A stretch of DNA of 50,637 nucleotides from Patescibacteria group bacterium (GCA_018830865.1 JAHJRN010000011.1:1-50637); one strand, 5' to 3'; counted from the first letter of the stretch, positions 23,118 to 32,442 are shown. Notes: generated by a model from the letters alone, not told the origin. A program made the numbers and translations.

Positions 23118-25688
23118 CTATGCGAAACCCACTTCGCTCATCATCTGTTCGATTTGCGACGAACGTTCCTGTATTTCAGCTTCGACAAGCTCGCGTTTTC
23201 GTCCGTACTTGAAGCGCGAGAGTTCCGCGATGGTCTTGGCGAGCTTTTTACCCTCAGCGTCTGCTCGTGGGGCGAATTCGACTTTCATCTTGAAGGGCTG
23301 TGAGGCCGTGTTGTCGATGAGGAGCCGGGTCAGGGCGTGCAGGCCTTCGACGTTGACGAGATCGTACGGGCCGAACGTCGGCGAGAACTCCTTCTCGAGG
23401 AACTCCGCGTCCTCGGAGCCCACGCGGAACACGCATTTAGTTCCGACGTTGCCGAAGATGGCGTCCCGGACGAGCGTGTCGCCCTTCTGCGTGAGCTGGC
23501 CAATGAACTGGTGCGCGATGATGAGGTCCAGCGCGTATTTGCGCGCTTCCGACAGGATGGCCGAGATGGAGTCCGTGAGGAAATTCTGGAATTCGTCGAT
23601 GTAGAGGAAGAAGTCCTTGCGTTTCGTCGGGTCCATGTCCGCGCGCGAGAGCGACGCCATCAGGATCTTTCCGACGAGGACCATGCCGATGAGGTACGCG
23701 TTGATGTCGCCGAGCTTGCCTTTGGACAGGTTCAGCAGGAGGATCTTGCCGTCGTCCATGGCCTCGCGGACGTTGAACGCGCTCTTCTGCTGGCCGATGA
23801 TGGGCCGCATGATGTCGTTCGCGATGAACGGCGTGAGCTTGGACGTGATATACGGCACCATGTTCTGGAGTGACGCCTCGCCGCCCGCCTTCTGTGCCTC
23901 CTTGATCCAGAAGTCCTTCACGACCTGCGTCGTGCACTTGGAGAGCTTGAACGCGCGGAACTCCTCGTCCGCGAGGACGCGCGGAATCTCCATCAGCGTG
24001 CTGCCCGATTCCGGATGGTCCATGACGAGCTGCATCGCGTTGCGCATGTACTGCTCGAACATGGGTCCGCCCGTGGCTTTTAGGTCATACAGTTTATCGA
24101 AGATCTTCAGCATCTCGTTGATGACGAAGGTCTTTTGCTCGGGGTACCGCGGATCGTACTCCATCATGTTTAGCCCCATGGGCCGTTCCGTGTCCGCCGG
24201 ATTGAAATAGATGACGTCCTCGGCGCGCTCGCGTGGGACGAAGGTCAACGCCTCCTCCGCGAGGTCGCCATGCGGGTCGATGACGCAGACGCCGCGTCCC
24301 GCGAGAATGTCCTGACGGATGAGCGACGCCTGGAACGCGGATTTGCCCGTGCCGGACCCGCCGATGATATACATGTGCCGGCGTCGGTCCTCGTCCTTCA
24401 TCCGGATGGGATAGACATGCCCCCGATATTCCGTGTGTCCGAGCAGGAGACCTTCGGTCGGCAGGTTCGACGGCGGCAGGGCGCGACGCGAGAGCAGCCA
24501 GTCTATCTTCGGCGTCTCGGTCGATGCGAGCGGCATGTGGTAGAGCGACGCGAGTTCCTCCGAGTTCAGGACGATGCCGTAGCGCGTATCGAAATGCCGG
24601 AAGATGAAGTGTCGGATGATGACGGCCTGGAAGGTCGGCGTGGACTTGACGAACGAGTTGCCGAACTCGTAGACGTTGTGCTGACCGTACGCGCCGAGGA
24701 TGTCGTTCATCGTCTGCTGGGCCTTGGTCGCGTTGGCGGACGACACGATGATGCGGACGTTCACGTCCAATCCCGACTTTGACGCCTTCTCCTCGAGCCC
24801 CTTCACCATCTCTTCCTCGATGGGTGTGAGGCGATAGGGTTCGTCCAGCTTCTTCTCTCCCGTCGGTTTGGCCGTGCTCGCGAATCCCTTCAGTTCCTTG
24901 CCGACCGCCTTCGCGATGCCTCCGCCCTGGACATCCTTCAGCTTTTTGCCCTGTTGCATTGCCTGGGCGATACGGAGACCGTCCCTGCGCCACTGCGGCC
25001 GCGCGCTTCGGATCACGAACTGGATTGCGGCCCCGTCCTCGCCCGTGACCTTCGACAGGGCGTTCGTGAGGGAGTTGAGCGGGTCCGATTCCAGTTTGCG
25101 GTAGGTCTTGATGGGAAAAGCGCTCTCCCGCCGTAGCTTGAGATAGCTCCCCATCACGATGCCCGTCGGCATGAAGATGTTGTAGTCGGGTACCTCTTCG
25201 ATTTCCGCATCCGAATACTGCGCATGGACCTGTTCCTCGATGAAGTTGCGGTACGACGTCGGTGTCGCGACGTAGAACGAGATGCGGTCGTGGTGCGACA
25301 CGATCTCGAACGAGAAGTGGTCACTGCGTCCGAGGAGCCATTGTATGATGCCCCGCTCCCCTTTCAGTGCGCCGAGCGTGCCAAAAATCGTCTCCATGAC
25401 GGCAATCTTCTCCTGGATCTGCTGTTGCGACTTCTCCGACTCGTCCTCCTTCTTGACCAGCTTCGGGACGCGAATCTTGAGGATCGTCATGCCGAACGAT
25501 GCCTTGGCGCGTCCGCTTCGGTTGTAGGCGGTCCGGACGGCGAAGATGATGGTGACGATAGCCGCCGCGATGCCGAGGACGACAAGACCGCCCGTCACGA
25601 AGGGGCTGTACATCACGCTCCCGACGTCGAGGGGCATTGCTGCCGTCTCTCCGTCCAGAAGCTCTATCTGCAGCAAGGGAAGCATCAT
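23118..25688 (-). CDS. VirD4/TraG-like membrane-anchored ATPase (HerA/FtsK superfamily)
   Basis: An 856-aa protein. One N-terminal membrane segment (about 33-52) is followed by a roughly 380-residue domain of unknown role. The motor domain has Walker A GGSGTGKSA near residues 440-448, then VIDPHGDLAEEAL, and Walker B FFLYIDEFQNF near 696, with LIIAHQFIGQL afterwards. This is the type IV coupling-protein pattern. No relaxase or other conjugation gene is in the window, so a chromosomally fixed DNA or protein pump fits better than a plasmid system. The ATG overlaps the stop of the 174-aa gene upstream (ATGATG), implying coupled synthesis. Confidence 0.85.
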   Translation of the reverse strand: MMLPLLQIELLDGETAAMPLDVGSVMYSPFVTGGLVVLGIAAAIVTIIFAVRTAYNRSGRAKASFGMTILKIRVPKLVKKEDESEKSQQQIQEKIAVMETIFGTLGALKGERGIIQWLLGRSDHFSFEIVSHHDRISFYVATPTSYRNFIEEQVHAQYSDAEIEEVPDYNIFMPTGIVMGSYLKLRRESAFPIKTYRKLESDPLNSLTNALSKVTGEDGAAIQFVIRSARPQWRRDGLRIAQAMQQGKKLKDVQGGGIAKAVGKELKGFASTAKPTGEKKLDEPYRLTPIEEEMVKGLEEKASKSGLDVNVRIIVSSANATKAQQTMNDILGAYGQHNVYEFGNSFVKSTPTFQAVIIRHFIFRHFDTRYGIVLNSEELASLYHMPLASTETPKIDWLLSRRALPPSNLPTEGLLLGHTEYRGHVYPIRMKDEDRRRHMYIIGGSGTGKSAFQASLIRQDILAGRGVCVIDPHGDLAEEALTFVPRERAEDVIYFNPADTERPMGLNMMEYDPRYPEQKTFVINEMLKIFDKLYDLKATGGPMFEQYMRNAMQLVMDHPESGSTLMEIPRVLADEEFRAFKLSKCTTQVVKDFWIKEAQKAGGEASLQNMVPYITSKLTPFIANDIMRPIIGQQKSAFNVREAMDDGKILLLNLSKGKLGDINAYLIGMVLVGKILMASLSRADMDPTKRKDFFLYIDEFQNFLTDSISAILSEARKYALDLIIAHQFIGQLTQKGDTLVRDAIFGNVGTKCVFRVGSEDAEFLEKEFSPTFGPYDLVNVEGLHALTRLLIDNTASQPFKMKVEFAPRADAEGKKLAKTIAELSRFKYGRKRELVEAEIQERSSQIEQMMSEVGFA

Positions 25689-26209
25689 GACTGTTTCGAA
25701 AGGTCTTCGCGCCGAGCTTCTGCGTATTCGAGCAGCTCATCCGTCTTGATTTTCGCTTCCTGTTCGAGAAAAAAGCGGTTCACCTTCGGGATGGTCAGGA
25801 GCCAGTCTCGGACGAGGCGCAGGACGCGGGCGACCTGCATCTTCATCGTGCGAACCATGCTGGCGATTTCGATAGCGGCCTCCTCGCCTTTTTTCCGGAA
25901 CAACGGTTTTGCGTCGTCCGGAAGCGTCGCGTATAGCCCACCGAGACCCTCCTCCATGATCTTCTCGACATGGACGACGACCTCATCTTTGGCCTGATGT
26001 GCTGCCGTCGTCGCGGCAGGCACCTGCTCTTGCACAGGAGTCGGTCGGTCGGCTTCGACGGTAGCAGGATCCTTCTCAAGAAACGTCTCCTTGGAATCGG
26101 GAGATTGTTCGTATGCCCGTTCGTCCGCCTCTAAACCGGAGAGTTCCGTCTCCGAAACACCCGTCTCCATCCCGGACCCGGGAGTCGCTTCCACACGCAA
26201 AGCTACCAT
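25685..26209 (-). CDS. Unknown partner protein of the VirD4-like ATPase
   Basis: A 174-aa protein with an acidic, Pro/Thr/Glu-rich N-terminal half that is probably disordered. The C-terminal helical half contains VVHVEKIMEEGLGGLYATLPDDAKPLFRKKGEEAAIEIASMVRTM, followed by ARVLRLVRDWLLTIPKVNRFFLEQEAKIKTDELLEYAE. It has no membrane segment or enzyme motif. Its stop overlaps the ATPase start by 4 bases. I prefer the ATG at 26209: the ATG at 26215 directly abuts a good -10 box (TGC-TACAAT, 26216-26221) and could not be on the transcript. Confidence 0.68.
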   Translation of the reverse strand: MVALRVEATPGSGMETGVSETELSGLEADERAYEQSPDSKETFLEKDPATVEADRPTPVQEQVPAATTAAHQAKDEVVVHVEKIMEEGLGGLYATLPDDAKPLFRKKGEEAAIEIASMVRTMKMQVARVLRLVRDWLLTIPKVNRFFLEQEAKIKTDELLEYAEARREDLSKQS

Positions 26210-26215
26210 ATGCAT

Positions 26216-26221
26216 ATTGTA
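26216..26221 (-). promoter_or_regulatory. Extended -10 box upstream of the VirD4-partner gene
   Basis: Minus-strand TGC-TACAAT, ending 6 nt before the ATG at 26209. It decides the choice of start codon and predicts a leaderless transcript for the two-gene unit. Confidence 0.5.
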
Positions 26222-26263
26222 GCATATGGACCCTCCGTCCGGCTTGAAGCCGCTCTGTTTCGT

Positions 26264-27640
26264 CTATTCTTCCGGAACCGCTTTTTGTCCCTCTGCCGTG
26301 TCCTCGACGGTCCATCCCCTTTTCGCGATCTCCTCACGAATCCTGTCCGATGCGACCCAGTCCGAAGCGATCCGTGCCTCCTCACGTTGTTTGAGGAGTG
26401 CCTGAATGTTTTCTGGGACCATGATGGGTTTCGCGACGGCGTCCGCGAGGCCGAGGCCGAGGACCTTGTCCATCGTAAGGACGGTTTCCGCCTTCTGTTC
26501 GGTCGGTCGGTCGGAATCCACGGTCTTCCAGAGCACGGCGAGCGCTTTCGGGACGTTCAGGTCGTCATCCAGGGCGTTGAAGAAATCCGCTTCCAGGTCC
26601 GTGCAGCCGATGAGCGGCGTCTTCCAGTCGCGCACGGCCTGTCGCAGCTTCTTCAGGGCGTTCTTGGCCGCCTGAAGGGCCTCCCACGTGAAGTTCTGTT
26701 TCTGGCGATAGTGTGCGCCGAGGAGGAAGTAGCGGAAGTCCATCGCGTCGAATCCGCGTTCCGCGAGCTCGTCGAGCGTGTATGTGTTGCCGAGCGACTT
26801 GGACATCTTCTGCCCATCCACGAGCAGGAACTCGACATGGAACCAGAGGTTCGCGAGCGGCGTGCCGTACGCGGCTTCGCTTTGCGAAATCTCGTTCTCG
26901 TGATGCACCGGGATATGGTCTACGCCGCCGCAGTGGATGTCGAACGGCTGGCCCAGCTCTTTCCGGGACATGGCCGAACATTCCACATGCCACCCCGGGA
27001 ATCCGACGCCCCACGGGCTGTCCCATTCCATCTGACGCTTTTCATCCGATTTCGACAGCTTCCACAGAGCGAAATCCGTCGGATTGCGTTTCTCTATGTT
27101 GGACGCGACGCGGGCGCCCTCCTCCTTCTCCGCGAGCGCCTGGCCGGAGAATTTGCCGTATCCCTCGAATTTCGACGTGTCGAAGTAGATGCCGTCGTTC
27201 GTCGTGTATGCGAATCCCTTCGATTCGAGCTCCTTGATGAGGTCAATCTGCACCTGGATATTGTCCGTCGCGCGCGGCATGGACGTCGGCACGAGGATGT
27301 CGAGGCGCTTCAGGTCGTCCAGGAAGGCATCCGTATACCGACGGGCGATGTCCCACGCGGATGCGCTCGATTGTCGAGCGGCGCGTTCGAGTTTATCTTC
27401 CCCTTCGTCCGCGTCGTCCGTCAGATGCCCGACGTCCGTGATGTTCATCGCGTGTGTGACCGTCAGTCCATGATGCTCGAGCGTCCGTCGCAGGAGGTCT
27501 TCCATGACATACGCACGGAGGTTGCCGATGTGCGCGCGTTGATAGACGGTCGGGCCGCAGGCGTACAGGCCGACGGTCCCCGGCTTCAGGGTTTCGACGT
27601 CGCGGAGGGACCGCGAGGCGGTATCGTAGATGCGGAGCAT
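26264..27640 (-). CDS. cysS: Cysteinyl-tRNA synthetase
   Basis: A 458-aa class I synthetase. The zinc ligand C28 is in YACGPTVYQRAHIGN, where the HIGH motif appears as H37-I-G-N40. The second signature is KMSKSLGNTYTLDEL, and the further zinc-site segment PGWHVECSAMSRKELG is intact. The C-terminal anticodon region ends KRGWTVEDTAEGQKAVPEE. No EF-Tu-like or other fusion. Confidence 0.97.
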   Translation of the reverse strand: MLRIYDTASRSLRDVETLKPGTVGLYACGPTVYQRAHIGNLRAYVMEDLLRRTLEHHGLTVTHAMNITDVGHLTDDADEGEDKLERAARQSSASAWDIARRYTDAFLDDLKRLDILVPTSMPRATDNIQVQIDLIKELESKGFAYTTNDGIYFDTSKFEGYGKFSGQALAEKEEGARVASNIEKRNPTDFALWKLSKSDEKRQMEWDSPWGVGFPGWHVECSAMSRKELGQPFDIHCGGVDHIPVHHENEISQSEAAYGTPLANLWFHVEFLLVDGQKMSKSLGNTYTLDELAERGFDAMDFRYFLLGAHYRQKQNFTWEALQAAKNALKKLRQAVRDWKTPLIGCTDLEADFFNALDDDLNVPKALAVLWKTVDSDRPTEQKAETVLTMDKVLGLGLADAVAKPIMVPENIQALLKQREEARIASDWVASDRIREEIAKRGWTVEDTAEGQKAVPEE

Positions 27641-27675
27641 GGCGAAACGGTATCAGATGATGCGGTAAAACGAAA

Positions 27676-27696
27676 ACCCCGGCTCGTGGCCGGGGT
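27676..27696 (-). terminator. Rho-independent terminator of the S74 gene
   Basis: On the minus strand an 8-bp perfect stem ACCCCGGC / GCCGGGGT with a 5-nt loop is followed by TTTTCGTTTT. It lies 8 bases after the stop at 27704. Confidence 0.88.
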
Positions 27697-27703
27697 CGGA
27701 TCG

Positions 27704-30637
27704 TTATCTGTTTTCTAACGCTTCTATCCTCGTGCGAAGCTCGTCGTTCTCTGCTTTTAGCTCCTTGATGGCATTAAGCATCGCCCATTGGATCGCATCG
27801 TTTTCTATCATGAGATAGCCCTGGTCGTTTTCCGTGACGGCTTCAGGGATGACTTTCTGCACCTCTTGAGCCACGAAACCGACATAGGTCTTCTCACTTG
27901 GCAGAAGCATGGCGTTATCATCCTTGTAGTTGAAGTACACGGGGGAAAGTGCGGAAATCGCATCGATGCCTCGTATATAAGGGGCTTGGATGTCTTTCAG
28001 ACGCGCGTCTGAAAGTATCGACCATGAACCGCCCCCTGTCTTCCAAGCGCCGCCGGAGACTTCGAGGTTGCCAAGTGCTTTGATGTCACCGTTCCCGTAG
28101 AGGGTGTAGGCGCCGTATCCGAGGTAGGCGTACGTTCCCGAATCGCTGTCTTGCACCCGAGCTCCCATGAAGGTGCCTCTTCCATACAAACCGTAGCTAC
28201 CGCCGCTGCCGTAGACGCCGTAGCTCGTACCTAGGCCATAGACGCCGTAGCTACCGCTACCGTAGACGCCGTAGCTATCACCACCGAGATATCCGTTGTT
28301 CCCATTATCGTTCGTACCGTAGATGCCTTGATACGTCCCATAGCCGTACACACCGATGTTGCCACCATTCGCACGGACTGCTTCATAGCTCGCTCCGCTT
28401 GAGAAGAGACCGCCGACGCCGACGGAGTTCTGGCCCATCACGCCAGCACCTGATGCACTTGATGATTGGCCGTTGACGCCATAGACCGTGCCCCATCCAG
28501 CGACGCCCGTAAAACCATGTCCCTCGATTCCGCCCAATCCGCCGTGGGCCGTGCCTCCGTTGACGACCAGTGCCCAACTGTTGGTTTCGTTGATTGTCAG
28601 TTGTCCTGTCTTCGTGTCCGCAACGTCTTTCCGAACGTATCGTCCGTCCGTAAAGCCCGTATTCAGGCTCATGGTCACGTCGCCGCTTGCTCCTCCGCCT
28701 GTCAAGCCTGTCCCTGCCGCAACGCCGGTGATGTCGCCGTTACCGACGGTCGCAACTTTGTTGTCGACGTACTGTTTGGTCGCGGCATGTAAGGCCGCCG
28801 TCGGGTCTGCAGAAAGTGTCAGGAATCCCGTCATCGTATCACCAACCTTCTTCACGTACCTTCCGTCCGCATAGGCCGTGTCAAGGCTCACGGTCACGTC
28901 GCCGCTCGCGCCACCACCTGAAAGACCCGTCCCTGCCGCAACGCCGGTGATGTCGCCACCTCCGCCTACGGCGGGCCATGATGTGATGCAGGAATTGTTG
29001 AGGCAGACGTTGCCCGTGATGTCGAGGGCCCTTCCCTTCGGATTGGAACCCAACACGACAGTCCCGCCGCCGCCGTTGAATTCTCCCGCCATCGCAATCG
29101 GGTTTTCGGCTATTGACCACACCCCCCAAGAGTAGGATGTATTCTGTGTGAATCCGATCTTGACCGTCGAGTTGATGTCCGGATTCGCACGGAATCTCCG
29201 GTCTCTGACGACGATGCCGGCTTCATCGTTCGATCCGTTCGCTCCGATGAGGACTTCTCGCCCGGGCCAATGGTCCCTATCGAGGACGATGCCGGACGTG
29301 TATTGACCTGAGAAGGTCAGGACGTCAAAACCCTGCATGACCTTCAGCCGCTTGGTGTCGGTGCCATCGATGAAATCGAATGCGGCCCTGAACTGATCGG
29401 ACGACGGCTGTTCAAGGAAGCCGCGGAACGATCCTTTGAGCGTTGTCGATTCGTAGGATTCGGCTTTGATACGTTTCGTAAAAATCAACGGGGCAGTGAG
29501 GCCGCCGGTCATCGTATCGCCCGTGATATCCACCCAAATGTCCGTCGCTCCAGCTGCCGCTGTCGTCTGAATCGTGCCGTCAGGGAATTTGATGCCATCC
29601 GCTTTCGTTTCGATCATACCCTGGACCGTCAGTTTCGAGGACAGGTCCGTCGTCCCGATGCCGACGCTTCCCACGACCCAAGCGTTCCCGCCGCCTGGGT
29701 TGCCCCAGCCCCCTGCGCCACCGACATTGAGCGAGCCGGGCGCGAAGACGCCGGGCGTGTGCACGCCGGCCGTGAAAGCACTGTCCTGATTGATGCGGAG
29801 CCATGCGTCCGTCGATCGGAGCGCGTTCTTCCCGTTCAGGTTCACGTCGCCGTTATTTGCGATGTTCATCTTGTCGGAAAAACTACCGCCGGTTTTCGTA
29901 CGGAAAACGAAATTACCCAAATTATCTGCCGTGTTGACGGCGTACAGCGTTCCTCCTTGAGAGCTGAATCCGTATTGGCCGTCGCCGACCCACACCGTCG
30001 GCGCATTCGCTGAGTAGATGCCAGAGCCGACGCCAAGCGTGCCGCTCATGACATCTCCCGCTTTTTTGACGTATCGTCCATCCGCGTATGTCGTGTCGAG
30101 ACTCACGGTCACATCCCCGCTCGCTCCACCGCCCGTGATGCCCGTCCCGGCCGCGACGCCCGTGATATCCCCACCTCCGCCTGCGACCGGCCATGAGGTG
30201 ATGCAGGACGCGCCGATGCAGAATTTGGGGGCGGTAATTTCCAGTTGTGATGTTATCTTGTTTTGTGCCGTGATCGTTCCGAGTGTCGATCCGATGCCGA
30301 CCGTCTGGAGATTTCCATTAATTTGGACCGTCAGTGGTTGCGGACCGCTCCCCCAGTTTCCGATGTAGAACAGCGCCGCTCCTGCCTTGTCGATTCGGAG
30401 CGCCTTCGTATCTCCAAGAATGAAGTCCCCTCCGATCCGTCCGCTCCCAGCGACGTTGAATTCCGTACCAATTTGCTGGTTATTCACCCCTCCGACTGTA
30501 CTTTTATTCCACACGACCCCCGGTACGTTATCATAAGGGGGTGACGATGCTGGGCCGACGAAGGCTGCGAATGCTGATGCTGGGATGAGTATCCCAATCA
30601 CGGCACCGATGAGACGGGAAGAGCGGAAGCGAAACAT
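27704..30637 (-). CDS. Secreted fibre-like protein with C-terminal S74 self-cleaving chaperone
   Basis: A 977-aa protein with a signal peptide (ILIPASAFA, cleavage near residue 28). Its middle holds three repeats of GDITGVAAGTG-x-x-GGGASGDVT-x-SL-x-T-x3-DGRYV, then a roughly 100-residue run of GVYG/GSYG repeats (about 750-850). The C-terminus is a Peptidase S74 intramolecular chaperone. The catalytic motif SDARLK near residue 875 has the Ser and the Lys five residues later, as in phage endosialidase, followed by YVGFVAQEVQKVIPEAV and a coiled coil at the end. S74 domains drive trimerisation and then cut themselves off. A trimeric surface fibre or adhesin is the likely product. I use the ATG at 30637, placed by the -10 box 9 nt upstream. 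Confidence 0.85.
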   Translation of the reverse strand: MFRFRSSRLIGAVIGILIPASAFAAFVGPASSPPYDNVPGVVWNKSTVGGVNNQQIGTEFNVAGSGRIGGDFILGDTKALRIDKAGAALFYIGNWGSGPQPLTVQINGNLQTVGIGSTLGTITAQNKITSQLEITAPKFCIGASCITSWPVAGGGGDITGVAAGTGITGGGASGDVTVSLDTTYADGRYVKKAGDVMSGTLGVGSGIYSANAPTVWVGDGQYGFSSQGGTLYAVNTADNLGNFVFRTKTGGSFSDKMNIANNGDVNLNGKNALRSTDAWLRINQDSAFTAGVHTPGVFAPGSLNVGGAGGWGNPGGGNAWVVGSVGIGTTDLSSKLTVQGMIETKADGIKFPDGTIQTTAAAGATDIWVDITGDTMTGGLTAPLIFTKRIKAESYESTTLKGSFRGFLEQPSSDQFRAAFDFIDGTDTKRLKVMQGFDVLTFSGQYTSGIVLDRDHWPGREVLIGANGSNDEAGIVVRDRRFRANPDINSTVKIGFTQNTSYSWGVWSIAENPIAMAGEFNGGGGTVVLGSNPKGRALDITGNVCLNNSCITSWPAVGGGGDITGVAAGTGLSGGGASGDVTVSLDTAYADGRYVKKVGDTMTGFLTLSADPTAALHAATKQYVDNKVATVGNGDITGVAAGTGLTGGGASGDVTMSLNTGFTDGRYVRKDVADTKTGQLTINETNSWALVVNGGTAHGGLGGIEGHGFTGVAGWGTVYGVNGQSSSASGAGVMGQNSVGVGGLFSSGASYEAVRANGGNIGVYGYGTYQGIYGTNDNGNNGYLGGDSYGVYGSGSYGVYGLGTSYGVYGSGGSYGLYGRGTFMGARVQDSDSGTYAYLGYGAYTLYGNGDIKALGNLEVSGGAWKTGGGSWSILSDARLKDIQAPYIRGIDAISALSPVYFNYKDDNAMLLPSEKTYVGFVAQEVQKVIPEAVTENDQGYLMIENDAIQWAMLNAIKELKAENDELRTRIEALENR
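28160..28330 (-). repeat. In-gene repeats coding for GVYG/GSYG units
   Basis: Degenerate repeats built on GCCGTAGCTACCGCTACCGTA-like strings on the plus strand encode SYGVYGSGSYGVYGLGTSYGVYGSGG. They are part of the fibre protein and not a CRISPR array. Confidence 0.8.
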
Positions 30638-30646
30638 ATTGTGCAT

Positions 30647-30652
30647 AGTATA
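30647..30652 (-). promoter_or_regulatory. Extended -10 box of the S74 fibre gene
   Basis: Minus-strand TGT-TATACT, ending 9 nt before the ATG at 30637. The same TGT-TATACT plus 9-nt layout occurs at the divergent gene at 32641. Confidence 0.6.
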
Positions 30653-30741
30653 ACACATGCAAAGCGAAAATCCTTGGACAAGCCAGCGTTATCCCCATCA
30701 CGACGACCCCTCCCCTCTGTCGTCTTGAGACCCTCCCCCTC

Positions 30742-30838
30742 CTCTGTCATCCTGAGGCTTTGCGAAGGATCTGGTTCTTTCGGCAGACCTTACAACCAGG
30801 TTCTTCGCGCTCATGTCTATGCGCTCTGAATGGCAGAG
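30742..30838. repeat. Palindromic intergenic repeat, family B
   Basis: Begins CTCTGTCATCCTGAGGC and ends with the inverted counterpart GCTCTGAATGGCAGAG, with an inner inverted pair (GGTTCTT-type strings around AACCAGGTTCTTCGCG). About 97 bp, no coding content. Confidence 0.75.
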
Positions 30839-30841
30839 AAT

Positions 30842-30877
30842 AAAAAGACCCCATCGGCGAGAAGCGCCGATGGGGTC
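30842..30877 (-). terminator. Rho-independent terminator of the Gly-rich lipoprotein gene
   Basis: A perfect 13-bp stem (GACCCCATCGGCG / CGCCGATGGGGTC, loop of 5) is followed on the minus strand by TTTTTATT. Strongest terminator in the window. Confidence 0.92.
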
Positions 30878-30926
30878 GATGCGGTAGTGGCCGCATTCGG
30901 GGTGCGTCGAGAGACGCGCCCACTCG

Positions 30927-32345
30927 TCAGTTGCAGGAAGCGGACAGGACATGCGTCCCGTTTGCTTCGGCGAAGATGAACACCCTGTTCGAGCCAGGGA
31001 CGGCCGAGAGGCCACGGAAGTATCCGTATTGGCCGAATGGTTTGCCCCAGAACAGACCAAGGCTTCCGTCATCGCTCCCGAACCCTCCCTCGTTCAAAGG
31101 TAAATCCGTGGAGCCAGCCGCGAGCGTCTCGTTCGGGGCACGTTGGACGATTCCCGTGACGTTTTGCACGTCCTCGGTCAACTCCGGAGCGGTCCAGCCC
31201 GAACCATCGTAATGCATCGTTATGCCCTTATAGACGCTGTTGTCGAAAGCACGACCTCCTACGACGACGTCGCACGGGCCGGAGCCCGAGACGGCGTTCA
31301 ACATGATGACGACCGGATTCATGGGGATACTGATCCATTCATCGTTGGTGTTGCCGTCGTAGTGGAGGAGGACGCCGCCGACCGGATCTCCTCCGATAGT
31401 CATGTACCCGACTGCGTACACATCGTCGACCGATGACCCCCAGACCTCTTCAAGCTGCATGCTATTCGGGAAGGAGGGCAGTGTCATTTCCGACCAAGGT
31501 CCGTTCTTCGGACCTCGATAGATCTTCGACGTAAGCGCATCAGTCGCCAACAGGAACATGTCTGAGGAGTTTTCGGCCCAGAGGCCCGAGCATCCCCAGA
31601 GCGAACCGATGGCTGGCGTTCCAGTGACGGTAGACCACGTGCTTCCGCTGGTCAGCTCCAGCATGATGCAGTCGAAGCTCCACATCGGACCCTTCCCGAC
31701 GGCATACGCCTCGGTCGGGCTCAACACCATCACGTTTGAAAGGCTTGATGTATTCGGAAGAGTCTGGTCGACCCAGTCGTTGCCGTCGTAGCGGACGATT
31801 TTGCCGGCGCCGTACGTTCCACCGACCACGAAGACATCCGTCTCGGAGAGGGCTTGCCCGCCCCAGACGAGATTCATGGCCGCGAGGTCCGGATCGTCGA
31901 GTTGCTGCCAGTTGGAGCAGGTCAGTCCCGGTCCAGATTGCCACGTCGGGCATTCCCCCCCGCCACCGGCACCACCAGCACCAGCCGAGCCGCCTTGGCC
32001 ACCGAAGCCACCGGAACCGCCTGTCGCGATGGTTCCACCGGAACCGCCAGACGGACTTCCGCCTTGGCCACCGGTTCCGCCTGCGCCGCCCGTCGGACTT
32101 CCGCCGGACCCGCCGTTGCCTCCGATGTCGCCACCGGAACCAGCCGTACCTCCTTGGCCGCTGGTCCCACCGGTTCCGCCCATTGCGGATCCGCCGGTGC
32201 CAGCCACTCCTCCTGAACCGGTCGCTGTTGTCCCGGCACTTCCGCCTGTGTTCGTGGTCTCACTGCTGTCGCATCCCAGCACGGTCATCGACGCAAGTAG
32301 CATCGCGACCGTAACGAGGAGCAATGCGTTCAAGCGTCGTTCCAT
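30927..32345 (-). CDS. Gly/Ser-linker lipoprotein with beta-propeller-like domain, probably acquired
   Basis: A 472-aa lipoprotein. The signal peptide ends at V-L-G-C25, followed by DSSETTN. A roughly 100-residue linker of GGTGG/GGSGG/GQGGS repeats (about 34-131) leads to a domain with repeated W-x(n)-G motifs (MNLVWGGQALSETDVFVVGGTYGAGKIVRYDGNDW, LEEVWGSSVDDVYAVGY, GVLLHYDGNTNDEW), as in propeller proteins. This linker-propeller design is common in myxobacterial lipoproteins. It has a long leader (about 90 nt), a -35/-10 promoter and a perfect AGGAGGT six bases before the ATG, unlike its neighbours, and it is flanked by intergenic repeats. Role unknown; likely surface binding. Confidence 0.8.
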   Translation of the reverse strand: MERRLNALLLVTVAMLLASMTVLGCDSSETTNTGGSAGTTATGSGGVAGTGGSAMGGTGGTSGQGGTAGSGGDIGGNGGSGGSPTGGAGGTGGQGGSPSGGSGGTIATGGSGGFGGQGGSAGAGGAGGGGECPTWQSGPGLTCSNWQQLDDPDLAAMNLVWGGQALSETDVFVVGGTYGAGKIVRYDGNDWVDQTLPNTSSLSNVMVLSPTEAYAVGKGPMWSFDCIMLELTSGSTWSTVTGTPAIGSLWGCSGLWAENSSDMFLLATDALTSKIYRGPKNGPWSEMTLPSFPNSMQLEEVWGSSVDDVYAVGYMTIGGDPVGGVLLHYDGNTNDEWISIPMNPVVIMLNAVSGSGPCDVVVGGRAFDNSVYKGITMHYDGSGWTAPELTEDVQNVTGIVQRAPNETLAAGSTDLPLNEGGFGSDDGSLGLFWGKPFGQYGYFRGLSAVPGSNRVFIFAEANGTHVLSASCN

Positions 32346-32442
32346 CACCGTACCTCCTGCAACTGATCGAGTTGTAAAAGTGCCGGAATCACGGCGTAAT
32401 CCGCGGATTTCCGATCCTCTCCTCACTCCGTAGGATACCTCG

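Noticed and set aside
26210-26215. Upstream ATG (MHMVAL) for the VirD4-partner gene
   Set aside because: It directly abuts the -10 box TACAAT, so it would not be on the transcript; the next ATG, 6 bases later, is preferred.
28160-28330. Possible CRISPR array
   Set aside because: The repeats are in frame, vary in length, have no constant spacers and code for GVYG units of the fibre protein. No cas genes are present.
30927-32345. Myxococcota as the source organism of the whole window
   Set aside because: Only this one lipoprotein has that look. The short HrcA, leaderless starts and the VirD4-like pair point to CPR.
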